DNA from: Gammaproteobacteria bacterium
GTDB taxonomy: Bacteria > Pseudomonadota > Gammaproteobacteria > Pseudomonadales > Azotimanducaceae
Assembly: GCA_028818795.1 (NCBI GenBank)
Contig: JAPPND010000111.1
Location: 1-52,876, forward strand
Length of the DNA: 52,876 nucleotides
Reading direction: 5' to 3'
Shown in pieces: positions 8,106 to 17,358 of the stretch. Every line of letters begins with the position of its first letter. The stretch's first letter is position 1. A model generated the notes under the pieces. The model did not search any database. It had not been told where the DNA came from and saw nothing but the letters and a program-made list of their open reading frames with translations. The position numbers and the translations under genes are program-made.

Positions 8106-11100
8106 TTATGGCGTTCGCACTTCGACCAAGCCGCCGGTGACGGCGAAGTGGAGGAAACAGCCTCGGGCATCCCGACCGGCGGCTGACAGCGCGGCTTTGT
8201 AGGCAGCCAACTGTCCGGAGTACTTCATCGCTTCTTCCGGCCACTTGGAAGCCGGTTGCGGCGATGACTTGTGGTCGATGACGAGCCATCCCCTGTCCGT
8301 CTCCGCCAGCACGTCCACGAATCCGCGGACAACCCGCCCGTCGTCGAGGGCGTGGAGGATCGGCGCCTCGACGTGAACGCTTGTCACTTGGAACCGCTCC
8401 TCTAGACAACGCGCGAAACGCCTTGCAACGGCGATGGCGTCCTTGGCGTCGAGATGCTCGGCCGCACCATGCCCGGCGAGCAATTCTCGGGCGCGCTTGA
8501 GGGCCGTGCCATCCGGCAGCGGGTTGACCAGTTCCGCCGCGATGACGGCATGCAGGCCGTTGCCCACGTTAGCCATGGCGTTGCCCTTGAGCGCTATGCG
8601 TTCGCCGATCTCGATGATCTCGCCGACTGATGCGCCTTCGAGTGGTTCGACGGAGGACGGCTGAACGTACTTCGCCGGGTGGTCGACGCGCTCGCGCTGC
8701 TCGAACCAGCGCGGCGAATAAGGCAACGGATCGGGTTCGCTAGTTCCAACCTCCATGACCTCGGCGCGGCTGGGGGCCGTGTCGCCATTCGGCAGGCGGA
8801 GGGAGTCTGCCGTAGGGATGGTGAAGTCGGTACCGAAACTGCGAAACCAGGCATCGTGCGGGAACCTAGGCGGCACGGCGATGACAAGGCGATCCCGGGC
8901 GCGGGTCATGCCGACGTAGGCCAAGCGCCGCTGCTCGGCTTCGCTCTTGTCCCGGCATCGCCGGCCTTCCGTGGACTCTTCCATCGCCTGGCGCGCGGGC
9001 ACGCCGTTCCTCCGGCGGCCGAAGATATCCGGCCAATAGCGGATGGCGCGGTTGGCGAGCGGATTGTCGATGTCGAAGTCGCCCGCGAGTTCCACGCGCA
9101 CGTCGTAGGTTCGCGAACGTTCCTGGTAGTCGAAGTCGGTACACACCACCACCGGCCACTCGAGTCCTTTGGCGCGGTGGTAGGTGAGCACGTGAACGGC
9201 ATCGCCGGTGGTCACAACGGGCTGCAGGTCGAGGTCCGGCGAGTTGGGATGTTCCAGCCAGAACAGGAATCCGGTCAACGTGCCGGGTTCGCGGTGGGAA
9301 GCGGCGTGCTTCTCGTACTCGACGGCGAGATCCAGGAAGGCGTCGATGTTCCGCTGGCGCTGCGCTGCGCGGATCTCGTCCGGACCCCAGACGGCGGCGA
9401 TGCGGCGGATGTCGACCTCGTTCAAGACCCTGGCGACGATCTCCACCGGCGAACGCAAGGCGCTCTCGGCGCGCATCTCGAACAGGCGACGGATGATCGG
9501 ATGGTCCGCTTCACCCCACGCCATGGCATCGTTGTCGCCGTCGAGCCAGCGCAACCGGTCGGTGAGCCACTCCTCGGGCTCGACACAATCCGCCAGGGCC
9601 ATGATCTCGGCGGTTGCCAGCGTATCCGCCCGGTCCGCCAGGCGTCGCAGGCAGCTCTTGGCCAGCGATACCTCGGGGGTCTCGAGCAGCCCCGTCAGCG
9701 TCATCTTCATCGGCACCTGGCGCTGGCGGAGCGACCGGGCGATCCGCTCGACGGCGACGTTGGTGCGGGCCAGGACAGCGACATCGCCGTAGGAGATCGG
9801 CCGAAGCCGCTTGGTCTCGGGATCGAACACGGGATCTTGCTCGGCAATCAGGCGGGCGACACCCTCGGCGACGGCTAGCGCCCGCTGGTCGGCATTGCCC
9901 TCGACGATCCAAGAAGAGATCGCTGGCACGTCGATCTCGTCCCGCTCGTGGTCGAGGACGACGAAGTCGCGGGGTATGTCATGCTCGAACGCCGAGGCGA
10001 ACAACTCGTTGACGTAGCTCACCAGCGCGGGGCGCGACCGCCAGCTCGACTTCAAGGTGTGCCTTTGCGCATCGCCCGCGGTGAAGCCGTCTAGGGTGTC
10101 GAACACGAGCGTGGGATCGCAGCCCCGGAACTCGTAGATGGCCTGCTTGACGTCGCCGACGAAGATCGCTTTGTCGGCGAGCGCGGCGAACTTCAGGAAC
10201 AGCGCCAGTTGCATGGGGTTGGTGTCCTGGAACTCGTCCACGAGAAGCAACTCGATCTCCCCGGCGAGGCGCGTTTGCACGGCCTCTTCGTCCAAGGCCT
10301 GCAGCATGAGCTGCTCCATGTCGTTGAAGTCGATCAGGCCGCGTTCCCGCTTGGCGGCCTGGAATCGTCCCAAGGTGTCCGCAGCGATTTCGAACAAGCC
10401 TTGCGTGTAGCCACGCAGGTCCCGATGGAATGCCGGGTGGCTCGCGTATTTGGCCGCTGCGGATTGGACACGGCCCACTTCGTCGGCGATGGACTTCAAC
10501 GCCGACGTCCCGGCGAGTCTCATCCAGACGGACCAAGGACAATCGGGCTCCGCCAGGACGGCTCCTTGGTCCTCGAGCAGCGTCCGGTACTTGTCGATGC
10601 CCTTGTAGCTGCCTTGGGGCAACTCGCGAATCGTCTTTGACACGATTTCGGTAAGCCCTTGCGTGGGGTCTTCGTTGCTTGGAGCGGGGAAAAAGGCCAG
10701 CAGGTCGTCGGCGTTGTGCTCGCCCATGGCGCGGAGTTCCTCTTCGCTTAGGTTGTTCTCGCGCGCCTTGTCGGCGATGGCCTTCACGAGGCCCTGCCAG
10801 GTGGGCAGGCCGCGATCGAGGATTCCGAGGCGGCGGGCGTAGGCGTTCATCTCGCGGACCCGGTCGATCGGCACGACGCGGTCGAGCGCTTGGTTGAAGA
10901 ACCGCGCGCCGTCCTCGATGCTCATGACGTTCGATTGCGGTGACAGGCCGAGTTCGAACGCGAAGCGTTTGAGCAAGCGTTCGCAGACGCCGTGTACCGT
11001 GCCGATCAGCGATTCCGCAGTGCGTTCCGCGAGGTCCAAACGCCCATGGGCGAGCAGGCGGTCCCGGACCCGTTCGCGCAGTTCGGTCGCGGCCTTGACG

Positions 11101-11261
11101 GTGAAGGTCGTGGCGAGAATCCCCGCCGGGGGAACGGCATCCTCGACGATGGCCTTCTCGAGCTCGTCGATCAGCCGGTACGTCTTGCCGCTGCCGGCGC
11201 CGGCGCTGATGAACGTGACGTGATCGAAACGCGCCGCCGTGGATTTGACTGCCACGGTCAT
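8106..11261 (-). CDS. AddA-like UvrD helicase-nuclease
   Basis: A 1051-residue superfamily 1A helicase with a C-terminal nuclease, the AddA arrangement. Visible motifs in order: Walker A SAGAGSGKT (residues 19-27), motif II LLVDEFQDTNP, FVGDVKQAIYEFRG, LTYHRAKGLEWP, motif VI LAYVGMTRARDR, and a PD-(D/E)XK nuclease core GFVDVLAE...LVIDHKSSP with a later QLAAYKAAL helix. It would unwind and degrade double-strand ends for recombination or defence. The ATG at 11261 overlaps the stop of the AddB-like gene (ATGA), marking a two-gene operon. The presence of a full RecBCD set 7 kb away makes it a second end-processing machine. Confidence 0.9.
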   Translation of the reverse strand: MTVAVKSTAARFDHVTFISAGAGSGKTYRLIDELEKAIVEDAVPPAGILATTFTVKAATELRERVRDRLLAHGRLDLAERTAESLIGTVHGVCERLLKRFAFELGLSPQSNVMSIEDGARFFNQALDRVVPIDRVREMNAYARRLGILDRGLPTWQGLVKAIADKARENNLSEEELRAMGEHNADDLLAFFPAPSNEDPTQGLTEIVSKTIRELPQGSYKGIDKYRTLLEDQGAVLAEPDCPWSVWMRLAGTSALKSIADEVGRVQSAAAKYASHPAFHRDLRGYTQGLFEIAADTLGRFQAAKRERGLIDFNDMEQLMLQALDEEAVQTRLAGEIELLLVDEFQDTNPMQLALFLKFAALADKAIFVGDVKQAIYEFRGCDPTLVFDTLDGFTAGDAQRHTLKSSWRSRPALVSYVNELFASAFEHDIPRDFVVLDHERDEIDVPAISSWIVEGNADQRALAVAEGVARLIAEQDPVFDPETKRLRPISYGDVAVLARTNVAVERIARSLRQRQVPMKMTLTGLLETPEVSLAKSCLRRLADRADTLATAEIMALADCVEPEEWLTDRLRWLDGDNDAMAWGEADHPIIRRLFEMRAESALRSPVEIVARVLNEVDIRRIAAVWGPDEIRAAQRQRNIDAFLDLAVEYEKHAASHREPGTLTGFLFWLEHPNSPDLDLQPVVTTGDAVHVLTYHRAKGLEWPVVVCTDFDYQERSRTYDVRVELAGDFDIDNPLANRAIRYWPDIFGRRRNGVPARQAMEESTEGRRCRDKSEAEQRRLAYVGMTRARDRLVIAVPPRFPHDAWFRSFGTDFTIPTADSLRLPNGDTAPSRAEVMEVGTSEPDPLPYSPRWFEQRERVDHPAKYVQPSSVEPLEGASVGEIIEIGERIALKGNAMANVGNGLHAVIAAELVNPLPDGTALKRARELLAGHGAAEHLDAKDAIAVARRFARCLEERFQVTSVHVEAPILHALDDGRVVRGFVDVLAETDRGWLVIDHKSSPQPASKWPEEAMKYSGQLAAYKAALSAAGRDARGCFLHFAVTGGLVEVRTP

Positions 11262-13858
11262 CGAAACGGTGCCACGCCGGTGAGCCAGCGGAATTCGTCG
11301 AAGCGGTCGGGCTCGATGCGGGATTCCAGGCCCCCCTCCGGCGGCTCGGAGGCCGCATCCGGTTCGGCATCGGCGTTGACCTCGATCTCGCCTCGGGCGA
11401 ACTGCTCCAGACGCCAGTTGCGCGTCACCAGGCCCTTGCGCCACACGGCCTCGACGGGCTCGCCTCCCGCGGCGAGCGCCTCGGGGAAGAAACGGGCGTC
11501 GGGTGCCACGACGTTGCCCGTGGTGACGATGTAGTAGCCGGTGGATGGCCAGGCGTGCTCGCCCAGGGCATAGCCGTACACGGCAAGTTGCAGATGGCGT
11601 CCCGCCTCGATCTCTTCTTCGCGGTAGCGTTCACTGCCCCATTTGGCGTCGAGTACCGCGCTGCCCTCTGGACCGACGACCACGAGGTCGGCTTCGCCGT
11701 ACAGCACACCCCCGGGAAACGACCGTTGCACCGCTTGCTCCGACTTGACGGTTTGGACGTCCGCCGTCCGGAAGTGGCCGAGGAGGCGGACCAGCGCGTG
11801 TTCCAAGATCGTGATGACCTGTTGGCGGTCGACGCCGCGACCGTTCTCGAGGAGCACGGCGCCTTCCTTCTCGATCAGGTCTTGGATTGTCAGCTCCAGC
11901 CAACGGTGGATCTCGGGGTCCCGGAGTGATGCCCAGTCGCCGTGTTCCGTGAAGAACCGTTCGAACAGCCGATGCGCCAGGCTCCCTTTCAGCATGGCGC
12001 CATCGGCGACTTCGTTGATGCCGCCGCTGCGCAATCTCGCGGCGTAAGTGAGTACCCACTCATGCGGGTAGTAGCAGATCTTGTTGAGGCTCGTATAGGA
12101 CTCGCTATCGCGGACAGGCAGGCTTTGGTCGATGCGCCACCAACGCCGAGGTGTCGGTAGCGGCTTCCGTTCGAGACTCGGTGCCGGAATGGCAACCTTG
12201 TCGAGTAGGCTCTCCTTGCCCCGCAGAAGAATATTGTCCAGGGGGACATCGACCCAGCCACGGCGAATCTGTTCCCGGATTCGCCCCCAGAGCGGATGCC
12301 GGCCCTCGTCGTCCTCGTGCACGACGAGGACAAGGCGCTTGCGGCAGTTGAGCACCGCGCGAAGCCAAGCTCGCTTGTCGGCGGCCAGTTGGTTCTCTGC
12401 GGTCGGCAGGTCGATGCCAGCCGCGGCCAGGGAGTCGCGCTCTTCCTTCGACCATGGCGACGTCAAGTCGGGGCGTTGGGGTGCCAGATCCCACCAGAAG
12501 ACCTCGTCCGTCGCCTCGGTCACATTGCCGGGGTGGCTTGTGACGGGCACGTGGCCGGCTTCGGCGAGGACGGAAGCGTCGGGGGTCGGTCGGTTCGCCT
12601 CGTCGATGAGCGAGTCCAGCTCGATCTTGCTGATCCGGTGCCGACCACCTTCCTTAAGCCGTTTCAGCGTGGACGCCAACGCCGCGGTTTGGGAATAGGC
12701 GGCGCTGAACACGGCGCTCTCCTCGCCGTCTTCGGTTGTCGCCAGTCGCCTCGCCAACCACGCCCCGACGCGCGAGGCCCGTTCGTGCAGAACCTCGACG
12801 GGTGCCCCTTGGCTCGCGTCGTACCGTTTGGGCGTGGTCCAGAATTCGACGCCAACCGTTTGGTCGTCGGCGATCTTGGCCATTGCTTCCTGCCATGCCG
12901 AACCGCCAATGCCCGGTTGCGAAGCCACCGCCTCCGCCAATCGCCCTCGCACGCGCCAGGGCAGCGGATTGACCGGGTGAATCAGGAATTGCAGCAGGCG
13001 GTGCGGATCCAACGGCTGCCAGATCAACGCGAAGGCGAGCTTCAGCACCTGGTTCGCAGCCCGAAACGGGGAATAGTGCTGGAAGCCGGCCCGAGGAAGG
13101 CCGACCCGTTGCAGCGCGTTGTCGACAATGATCCCGTCGCGGCTCGCCACGACCACAGCACGCGAGGGATCGTCGAGTTCGCGCAGCATCTCCGCCGTCG
13201 CCTGGGCGGTCACGTCCCGCGAGAACGCTCGGACGACGACCAAGGAGCCGTCGCCGTCAAGCGGTCTTGCCAGATTGCGGGTCAGCAGCGCCTGTAGCTT
13301 GCCGAGATCCGAATCCCAGGGGGCGCAACCCGTGTTTGCCGGGGTCGTGGAACAGTCGAAGCGTTCAAGCACACGCCGCCACAGGACCGGCAGGTCGTCG
13401 GGGTCATCGAGAAGCTCGACCTCCCGGATTTGCGTACGTCGTTTGTCCAGTAGGCCAAGGACGGCTCGCAGACGTTGGCCCACGGTGGCCGGCACGCGCT
13501 CGGTGGCCAAGGACTCCACCGCCGCCATGTCGCCCAGGCGACCGTGAGCGTCGACGGGGAAGCGCCCGTCCCATCCGTGCAGGTACCACTGCTGCCGCCA
13601 GTCGTTCAACGTCCGCGCGACGGCCACCGGATCGACGCCGAAGGAACGGTGGTAGAACCGCACCCAGTCGTCGCACTCGGCTAGGCAATCGCGGTAGGCG
13701 GCGATTGCCTCCGATGGATGCGCCGCGACGGACGGTATGCCAAGGTCGCTCTCGAGGAGACCGAGTAAGCCTTGCGGACCCACCGTGATTTCGCCGACTG
13801 ACGTACGAGGGTGGGACGGTTCCAATGCATCCCGGTGCAGACCGAATCGAACGCGCAT
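11258..13858 (-). CDS. AddB-like PD-(D/E)XK nuclease
   Basis: An 866-residue partner of the AddA-like helicase. The C-terminal third carries a PD-(D/E)XK nuclease core: GEADLVVVG, AVLDAKWG and the QLAVYGYAL helix. The N-terminal two thirds look like the degenerate helicase scaffold of AddB/RecC proteins. No Walker A motif is visible, and I see only one cysteine (NKICYYP) near where iron-sulfur AddB proteins have their cluster ligands, so the cluster is probably absent. The start at 13858 begins the recognisable sequence MRVRFGLHRD, 43 bp after the rhodanese stop; it has no clear ribosome site. A PD-(D/E)XK nuclease family protein is the safest label. Confidence 0.8.
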   Translation of the reverse strand: MRVRFGLHRDALEPSHPRTSVGEITVGPQGLLGLLESDLGIPSVAAHPSEAIAAYRDCLAECDDWVRFYHRSFGVDPVAVARTLNDWRQQWYLHGWDGRFPVDAHGRLGDMAAVESLATERVPATVGQRLRAVLGLLDKRRTQIREVELLDDPDDLPVLWRRVLERFDCSTTPANTGCAPWDSDLGKLQALLTRNLARPLDGDGSLVVVRAFSRDVTAQATAEMLRELDDPSRAVVVASRDGIIVDNALQRVGLPRAGFQHYSPFRAANQVLKLAFALIWQPLDPHRLLQFLIHPVNPLPWRVRGRLAEAVASQPGIGGSAWQEAMAKIADDQTVGVEFWTTPKRYDASQGAPVEVLHERASRVGAWLARRLATTEDGEESAVFSAAYSQTAALASTLKRLKEGGRHRISKIELDSLIDEANRPTPDASVLAEAGHVPVTSHPGNVTEATDEVFWWDLAPQRPDLTSPWSKEERDSLAAAGIDLPTAENQLAADKRAWLRAVLNCRKRLVLVVHEDDEGRHPLWGRIREQIRRGWVDVPLDNILLRGKESLLDKVAIPAPSLERKPLPTPRRWWRIDQSLPVRDSESYTSLNKICYYPHEWVLTYAARLRSGGINEVADGAMLKGSLAHRLFERFFTEHGDWASLRDPEIHRWLELTIQDLIEKEGAVLLENGRGVDRQQVITILEHALVRLLGHFRTADVQTVKSEQAVQRSFPGGVLYGEADLVVVGPEGSAVLDAKWGSERYREEEIEAGRHLQLAVYGYALGEHAWPSTGYYIVTTGNVVAPDARFFPEALAAGGEPVEAVWRKGLVTRNWRLEQFARGEIEVNADAEPDAASEPPEGGLESRIEPDRFDEFRWLTGVAPFR

Positions 13859-13901
13859 GGGACCATGGTATCGGAGTGGGACGCTCGGCTTTCGCTTGTC
13901 C

Positions 13902-14459
13902 TCACCGAGGGTTCGACCAGAGTGCCCTGTCCAACAAATCGCCCCAGTCTTCGTCGAAAGGGTGCACCGTCCGAACCTGCTCCGACCCGCGGTACACGGG
14001 CCGGCCTTCGTTGGCCCACTTGAACAGCGACCCTTCGAGGTTGACGACATTCTCGACCCCGGTCGCGCGCAGCTTTTGGGCGAGACGGGAGGACCGGTAC
14101 CCGACCGAGCAGTACACGACCACCACGGACTTTTCGCCGCGATCCTTGAGCGCCTCTCTGGCCGACCGCATGCTGGTTGCGCGGACTGCGCCTTGCAGGT
14201 GGCTGGTCTCGAACTCCTCTTTCGACCGGGCGTCGAGAAGGACTACATCGGCATCGGCTTCGAGCGTTTCCGCGAGCCGTTCGGTCGATAGCTGTGGAAC
14301 GTCCGGGAAGGTCTCACGCACGATTCGCAACGTCTTGGCCCAGCGATCTTCGGCATCCACACGCTCTTGGGGTGCCTGTGCCGTCCAAGCAGCTTGGGCC
14401 AGCAGAAGCAATGTTGCCGCCGCAAACGCGGTCGATACGGCTGTGCGCACTCGGATCAT
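13902..14459 (-). CDS. exported rhodanese-domain protein
   Basis: A 185-residue protein with an N-terminal signal peptide (AFAAATLLLLAQAAWTAQA, cleavage near residue 27) and one rhodanese domain. The active-site loop CSVGYRS starts at Cys117 and has the usual six-residue spacing, so persulfide chemistry is possible in the periplasm. The flanking segments VVLLDARSKEEFETSHLQGAV and NVVNLEGSLFKW are typical. It precedes the AddB-like gene by 43 bp on the same strand, but an export signal argues against a direct role in DNA processing; co-transcription may be incidental. Confidence 0.85.
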   Translation of the reverse strand: MIRVRTAVSTAFAAATLLLLAQAAWTAQAPQERVDAEDRWAKTLRIVRETFPDVPQLSTERLAETLEADADVVLLDARSKEEFETSHLQGAVRATSMRSAREALKDRGEKSVVVVYCSVGYRSSRLAQKLRATGVENVVNLEGSLFKWANEGRPVYRGSEQVRTVHPFDEDWGDLLDRALWSNPR

Positions 14460-14533
14460 GTGGTTGGACGTTAGGCCGGCAACGGTGTGCCTGCAAGTAC
14501 TGCCGGATGGGTTAGCCGCTAGGATGACGGAGA

Positions 14534-14908
14534 TCACGCCTCCACGACAGGGACTTGGTACCGAATGACGTTGCGGTCCCGGGTGACGAGCGTCAGTCCG
14601 CCCAGTCGCGCCTGTGCCACCAGAAGTCGGTCGAAGGGGTCGCGATGGAGCAGCGGCAGCTGCAAGGTTGCCTCCACGTGCGCGAGTTCGATGTCGAGTA
14701 TCTCGTAGTCGTTGGCGACGATCCGAAAGAAACCTTCGGGCACGGCGAGCTTGCCGATGCAAACCTTGATGGCGCATTCCCACAGCGTGGCCATGCTGAC
14801 GTAGAGCGTGTTTTCGGTGGACTGCAGCAACCCGACGACCTCCGCCGAGAGCCGTTCCGGCGATGCGCGCGACCAAAGCAGGACGTGGGTGTCGAGCAGG
14901 TATCTCAT
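14534..14908 (-). CDS. vapC: VapC-type PIN toxin
   Basis: A 124-residue PIN ribonuclease. The N-terminus MRYLLDTHVLLW supplies D6; E44 lies in SMATLWECAIK; D90 and D93 lie in HRDPFDRLLVAQA; D111 lies in TRDRN. These are the four acidic positions of VapC active sites. Its ATG overlaps the antitoxin stop (ATGA), the standard antitoxin-toxin coupling. Typical targets are tRNA or rRNA, but none can be read from the sequence. Confidence 0.9.
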   Translation of the reverse strand: MRYLLDTHVLLWSRASPERLSAEVVGLLQSTENTLYVSMATLWECAIKVCIGKLAVPEGFFRIVANDYEILDIELAHVEATLQLPLLHRDPFDRLLVAQARLGGLTLVTRDRNVIRYQVPVVEA

Positions 14909-15147
14909 GGATCGGAGATGCCCAACACGGACTGCAAGTCCTCCGGCCACTCGTCGAAGTCGTCGCTCATGCGGATTTGCCCGGCGAGGTCGCCGAGTTT
15001 GCGTGTCGATGCGGACTTGCCGATGCGGCTGATGCGCACGACGGGTTTGCCCATGCGAGTGACGATGAATTCGTCCCCGTTGACGGCGCGCTCGACGATC
15101 TCGGAAAACCGCGCCTTCGCATCGCTTAGGGTGAGCGTGGACTCCAT
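14905..15147 (-). CDS. Phd/YefM-type antitoxin of the VapC pair
   Basis: An 80-residue antitoxin. The N-terminal Phd/YefM DNA-binding fold is seen in TLTLSDAKARFSEIVERAVNGDEFIVTRMGKPVVRI, and the acidic, flexible C-terminus (MSDDFDEWPEDLQSVLG) would wrap round the toxin. The stop overlaps the VapC start. A perfect 7-bp inverted repeat lies 12 bp upstream of the start, suited to autoregulation. Confidence 0.9.
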   Translation of the reverse strand: MESTLTLSDAKARFSEIVERAVNGDEFIVTRMGKPVVRISRIGKSASTRKLGDLAGQIRMSDDFDEWPEDLQSVLGISDP

Positions 15148-15158
15148 AACACACGTTG

Positions 15159-15175
15159 GTCTGACTAAGTCAGAC
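15159..15175. promoter_or_regulatory. inverted repeat upstream of the vapBC pair (likely operator)
   Basis: GTCTGAC TAA GTCAGAC is a perfect 7-bp inverted repeat with a 3-nt spacer, starting 12 bp upstream of the antitoxin ATG. Phd/YefM antitoxins bind such palindromes to repress their own operon. The role is inferred from position. Confidence 0.5.
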
Positions 15176-15220
15176 TAAACTGTCGCACACTGCTAGCGCA
15201 CTGTCTAGATTCTGTCACCA

Positions 15221-16015
15221 CTACGGAAAGCGCGCCTTGACCCACGCCTGCCAGAACACTTCGGCGCGAGCGGCAGGTGCATCTTCGCCGCCGTAGAGGT
15301 ACAGGCTGAGCATCACGGCCGCCCGCGTCGACATCTTGTAGGCGGAAGCTGCCGCAATGGCCGGCGCCGGCCGGTCGAGGCGCAGGAGAACGTAGGGCTG
15401 GCGGCCTTCGGGCCGGAGTTCGTCAAGAATGCCCCGAGGCCCGCATCCCCGCCCTCGGCGAGTTCCCAGCGATCGCCGGGACCGAGCCCGGCGGCACCGA
15501 GTTCTTCGAGGAGGGCCTGCCAGGCATCGAGGACTGAACCGTCGTGGCTTCCGGAGGCCCGTACGATGGTGGCGCGCTGACCGCGGAAATGGGAGATAGA
15601 GCCGCAGAATGGCGAGCGCCTGCGGCCACCCGTCCTCGAAGCTCTTGAGGTAGTTGTCCCAATCGCCTGTGCTCGCGAACAGGCCGTGTACCATGCGTAC
15701 CACGCACCCCCGTGAGCGTGGCTCGACGATCCACTCGGTAGCGGTCGGCGGTCCCTCCGGTCCACAGTCCTTTCCCTCGTGACGGAAACGCCAGGGTGGA
15801 TCCCAGACGGTCACCCTCGCCGGGACGTGAACCATCTCGGAGCCCGTGTGGTACTTGAGGACGCCGCCGACGCGTTCCTCGAGCTCGGTGGGGTAGAACC
15901 AGGAACCGATGCCGGGGCCGGTGGCGATGGCTTGCCAAACTTCCTCGGGCGTACCGGGGACTTCGGCTTCCACCTGGATCGAGCGGCGACCGGATGCACC
16001 GTGTTCGATGCTCAT
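15221..16015 (-). CDS. SRPBCC (AHSA1-like) protein with two compensating frameshifts
   Basis: An SRPBCC/START-like lipid-binding fold protein. The N-terminal part (RRSIQVEAEVPGTPEEVWQAI, WFYPTELEERVGG, then DNYLKSFEDGWPQAL) is in one frame and starts at 16015 behind a GGAGG ribosome site. The middle part (ATIVRASGSHDGSVLD to GDAGLGAF) is in another frame, and the end (DELRPEGRQPYVLLRLDR to FWQAWVKARFP) returns to the first. One extra base in the run at 15591-15593 and one missing base in the run at 15432-15435 explain both shifts and give a protein of about 264 residues. Both sites are short homopolymers, which favours sequencing error over decay. Function unknown; divergent from larA. Confidence 0.75.
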   Translation of the reverse strand: MSIEHGASGRRSIQVEAEVPGTPEEVWQAIATGPGIGSWFYPTELEERVGGVLKYHTGSEMVHVPARVTVWDPPWRFRHEGKDCGPEGPPTATEWIVEPRSRGCVVRMVHGLFASTGDWDNYLKSFEDGWPQALAILRLYLPFPRSARHHRTGLRKPRRFSPRCLAGPPRRTRCRRARSRRSLGTRRGRGCGPRGILDELRPEGRQPYVLLRLDRPAPAIAAASAYKMSTRAAVMLSLYLYGGEDAPAARAEVFWQAWVKARFP

Positions 16016-16041
16016 GATGCCTCCAAGGGGAATGCTGGCGT

Positions 16042-17343
16042 ATGCTCGCAACCATGATTGTCGATCTCCTGTATGGCAAGACCGGTTTGCCTGTCACCTT
16101 TGACGACGACTTGGACGTGACGGTAGTGGCCAAGCCGCGTATGCCGCTTGTACCGGACGCGGATGTTGCCGTTCGACAGGCGTTGGCTGTGCCCGTCGGC
16201 TGCCCGCCGCTTGCCGGACTTGCCCGGGGCAAGAACTCCGCCTGCATCCTGATCTGCGATGTGACCCGCCCGGTGCCGAACGGGTTGTTCCTTCGCCCGC
16301 TACTCGAGGCGCTGCTGAAGGCGGGGATCGATGCGTCGGATGTCACGGTCCTAGTTGCCACCGGTTTGCACCGGCCCAACCTGGGGGACGAGTTGGCGGA
16401 ACTGGTGGGCGACGCCTGGGTGTTGGATCGCGTCCAGGTCGTGAACCACTACGCGCTAGACGACGCGGCGCACGTGGACTTCGGGGAGACGCGGACTCTG
16501 GGCACGCCCGTCAAACTCGACAGGCGGTTCGTCGAGGCGGACCTGCGCATTGCGACGGGACTCGTCGAACCGCATTTCATGGCGGGCTATTCGGGGGGCC
16601 GCAAGGTCGTCGCCCCTGGGATCGCGCACGCCGACACGATCCGCACGTTCCACAGCGCGAGGTTCATTGAAAACCCCTGTGCGGTGCAGTGCCAGCTCGA
16701 AGGCAACCCGTTGCACGAGGAACAGCTTGAGATCGTCCGCATGCTCGGCGACGTCTACGCCCTCAACACCGTCATCGACGACGAACGACGCTTGTCGTTC
16801 GTCAACTTCGGCGAGATTGTCGCCAGCCACGCCGAAGCCGTGGCCTATGCAGACCGTTACCTGACTGTCCCTGTGGCCCGCCGATTCCGAACCGTGGTGA
16901 CGTCCGCCGCCGGCTACCCGTTGGACCAGACCTACTACCAAACGGTCAAGGGCATGGTCACTCCCATGGACATTCTGGACGAAGACGCGACCTTGATTCT
17001 CGCCTCGGACTGCTCGGAGGGTCTCGGCTCGGACGCATTCCGGGCTTCCCAGCAACGGCTGATCGACTTAGGTGCGGATGCGTTTCTCGCGTCCTTGCTC
17101 GAAAAGCGTTTCGCGGACATCGACGAATGGGAGAGCGAGATGCAGACCAAGGCGCAACGGACCGCACGGGTACGGATGAAGAGCCGCCTGAACGACCGGG
17201 ACCGAGAGCTCACGGGCGTCGAACTCATCGACTCCGTTGAGGAAGCGGTTCGCGAGAGCGTTGAAATCACGGGGGACGGCGCGGTGGCCGTGATACCGGA
17301 AGGGCCCTATGTCGTGCCGCGTTATCGTCCGCTTGGAGGGTGA
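16042..17343 (+). CDS. larA: LarA-family nickel-pincer racemase (DUF2088)
   Basis: A 433-residue LarA-family protein. Family enzymes use a nickel-pincer nucleotide to racemise or epimerise 2-hydroxy acids. The N-terminal domain carries DVTRPVPN and the nickel-histidine motif ATGLHRP. The second half has EPHFMAGYSGGRK, holding the other histidine and the cofactor lysine. The C-terminal segment KGMVTPMDILDEDATLILASDCSEGLG is also typical. The start at 16042 has AAGGGG about 11 nt upstream; the ATG at 16054 is an alternative. The cofactor genes larB, larC and larE are not in the window. The substrate cannot be deduced; many LarA homologs act on hydroxy acids other than lactate. Confidence 0.85.
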   Translation: MLATMIVDLLYGKTGLPVTFDDDLDVTVVAKPRMPLVPDADVAVRQALAVPVGCPPLAGLARGKNSACILICDVTRPVPNGLFLRPLLEALLKAGIDASDVTVLVATGLHRPNLGDELAELVGDAWVLDRVQVVNHYALDDAAHVDFGETRTLGTPVKLDRRFVEADLRIATGLVEPHFMAGYSGGRKVVAPGIAHADTIRTFHSARFIENPCAVQCQLEGNPLHEEQLEIVRMLGDVYALNTVIDDERRLSFVNFGEIVASHAEAVAYADRYLTVPVARRFRTVVTSAAGYPLDQTYYQTVKGMVTPMDILDEDATLILASDCSEGLGSDAFRASQQRLIDLGADAFLASLLEKRFADIDEWESEMQTKAQRTARVRMKSRLNDRDRELTGVELIDSVEEAVRESVEITGDGAVAVIPEGPYVVPRYRPLGG

Positions 17344-17358
17344 CCGCCGGAGGTTACG

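Noticed and set aside
8679-9878. 399-codon plus-strand ORF across the AddA-like gene
   Set aside because: The minus-strand helicase motifs span the same bases; the plus-strand frame has no family features.
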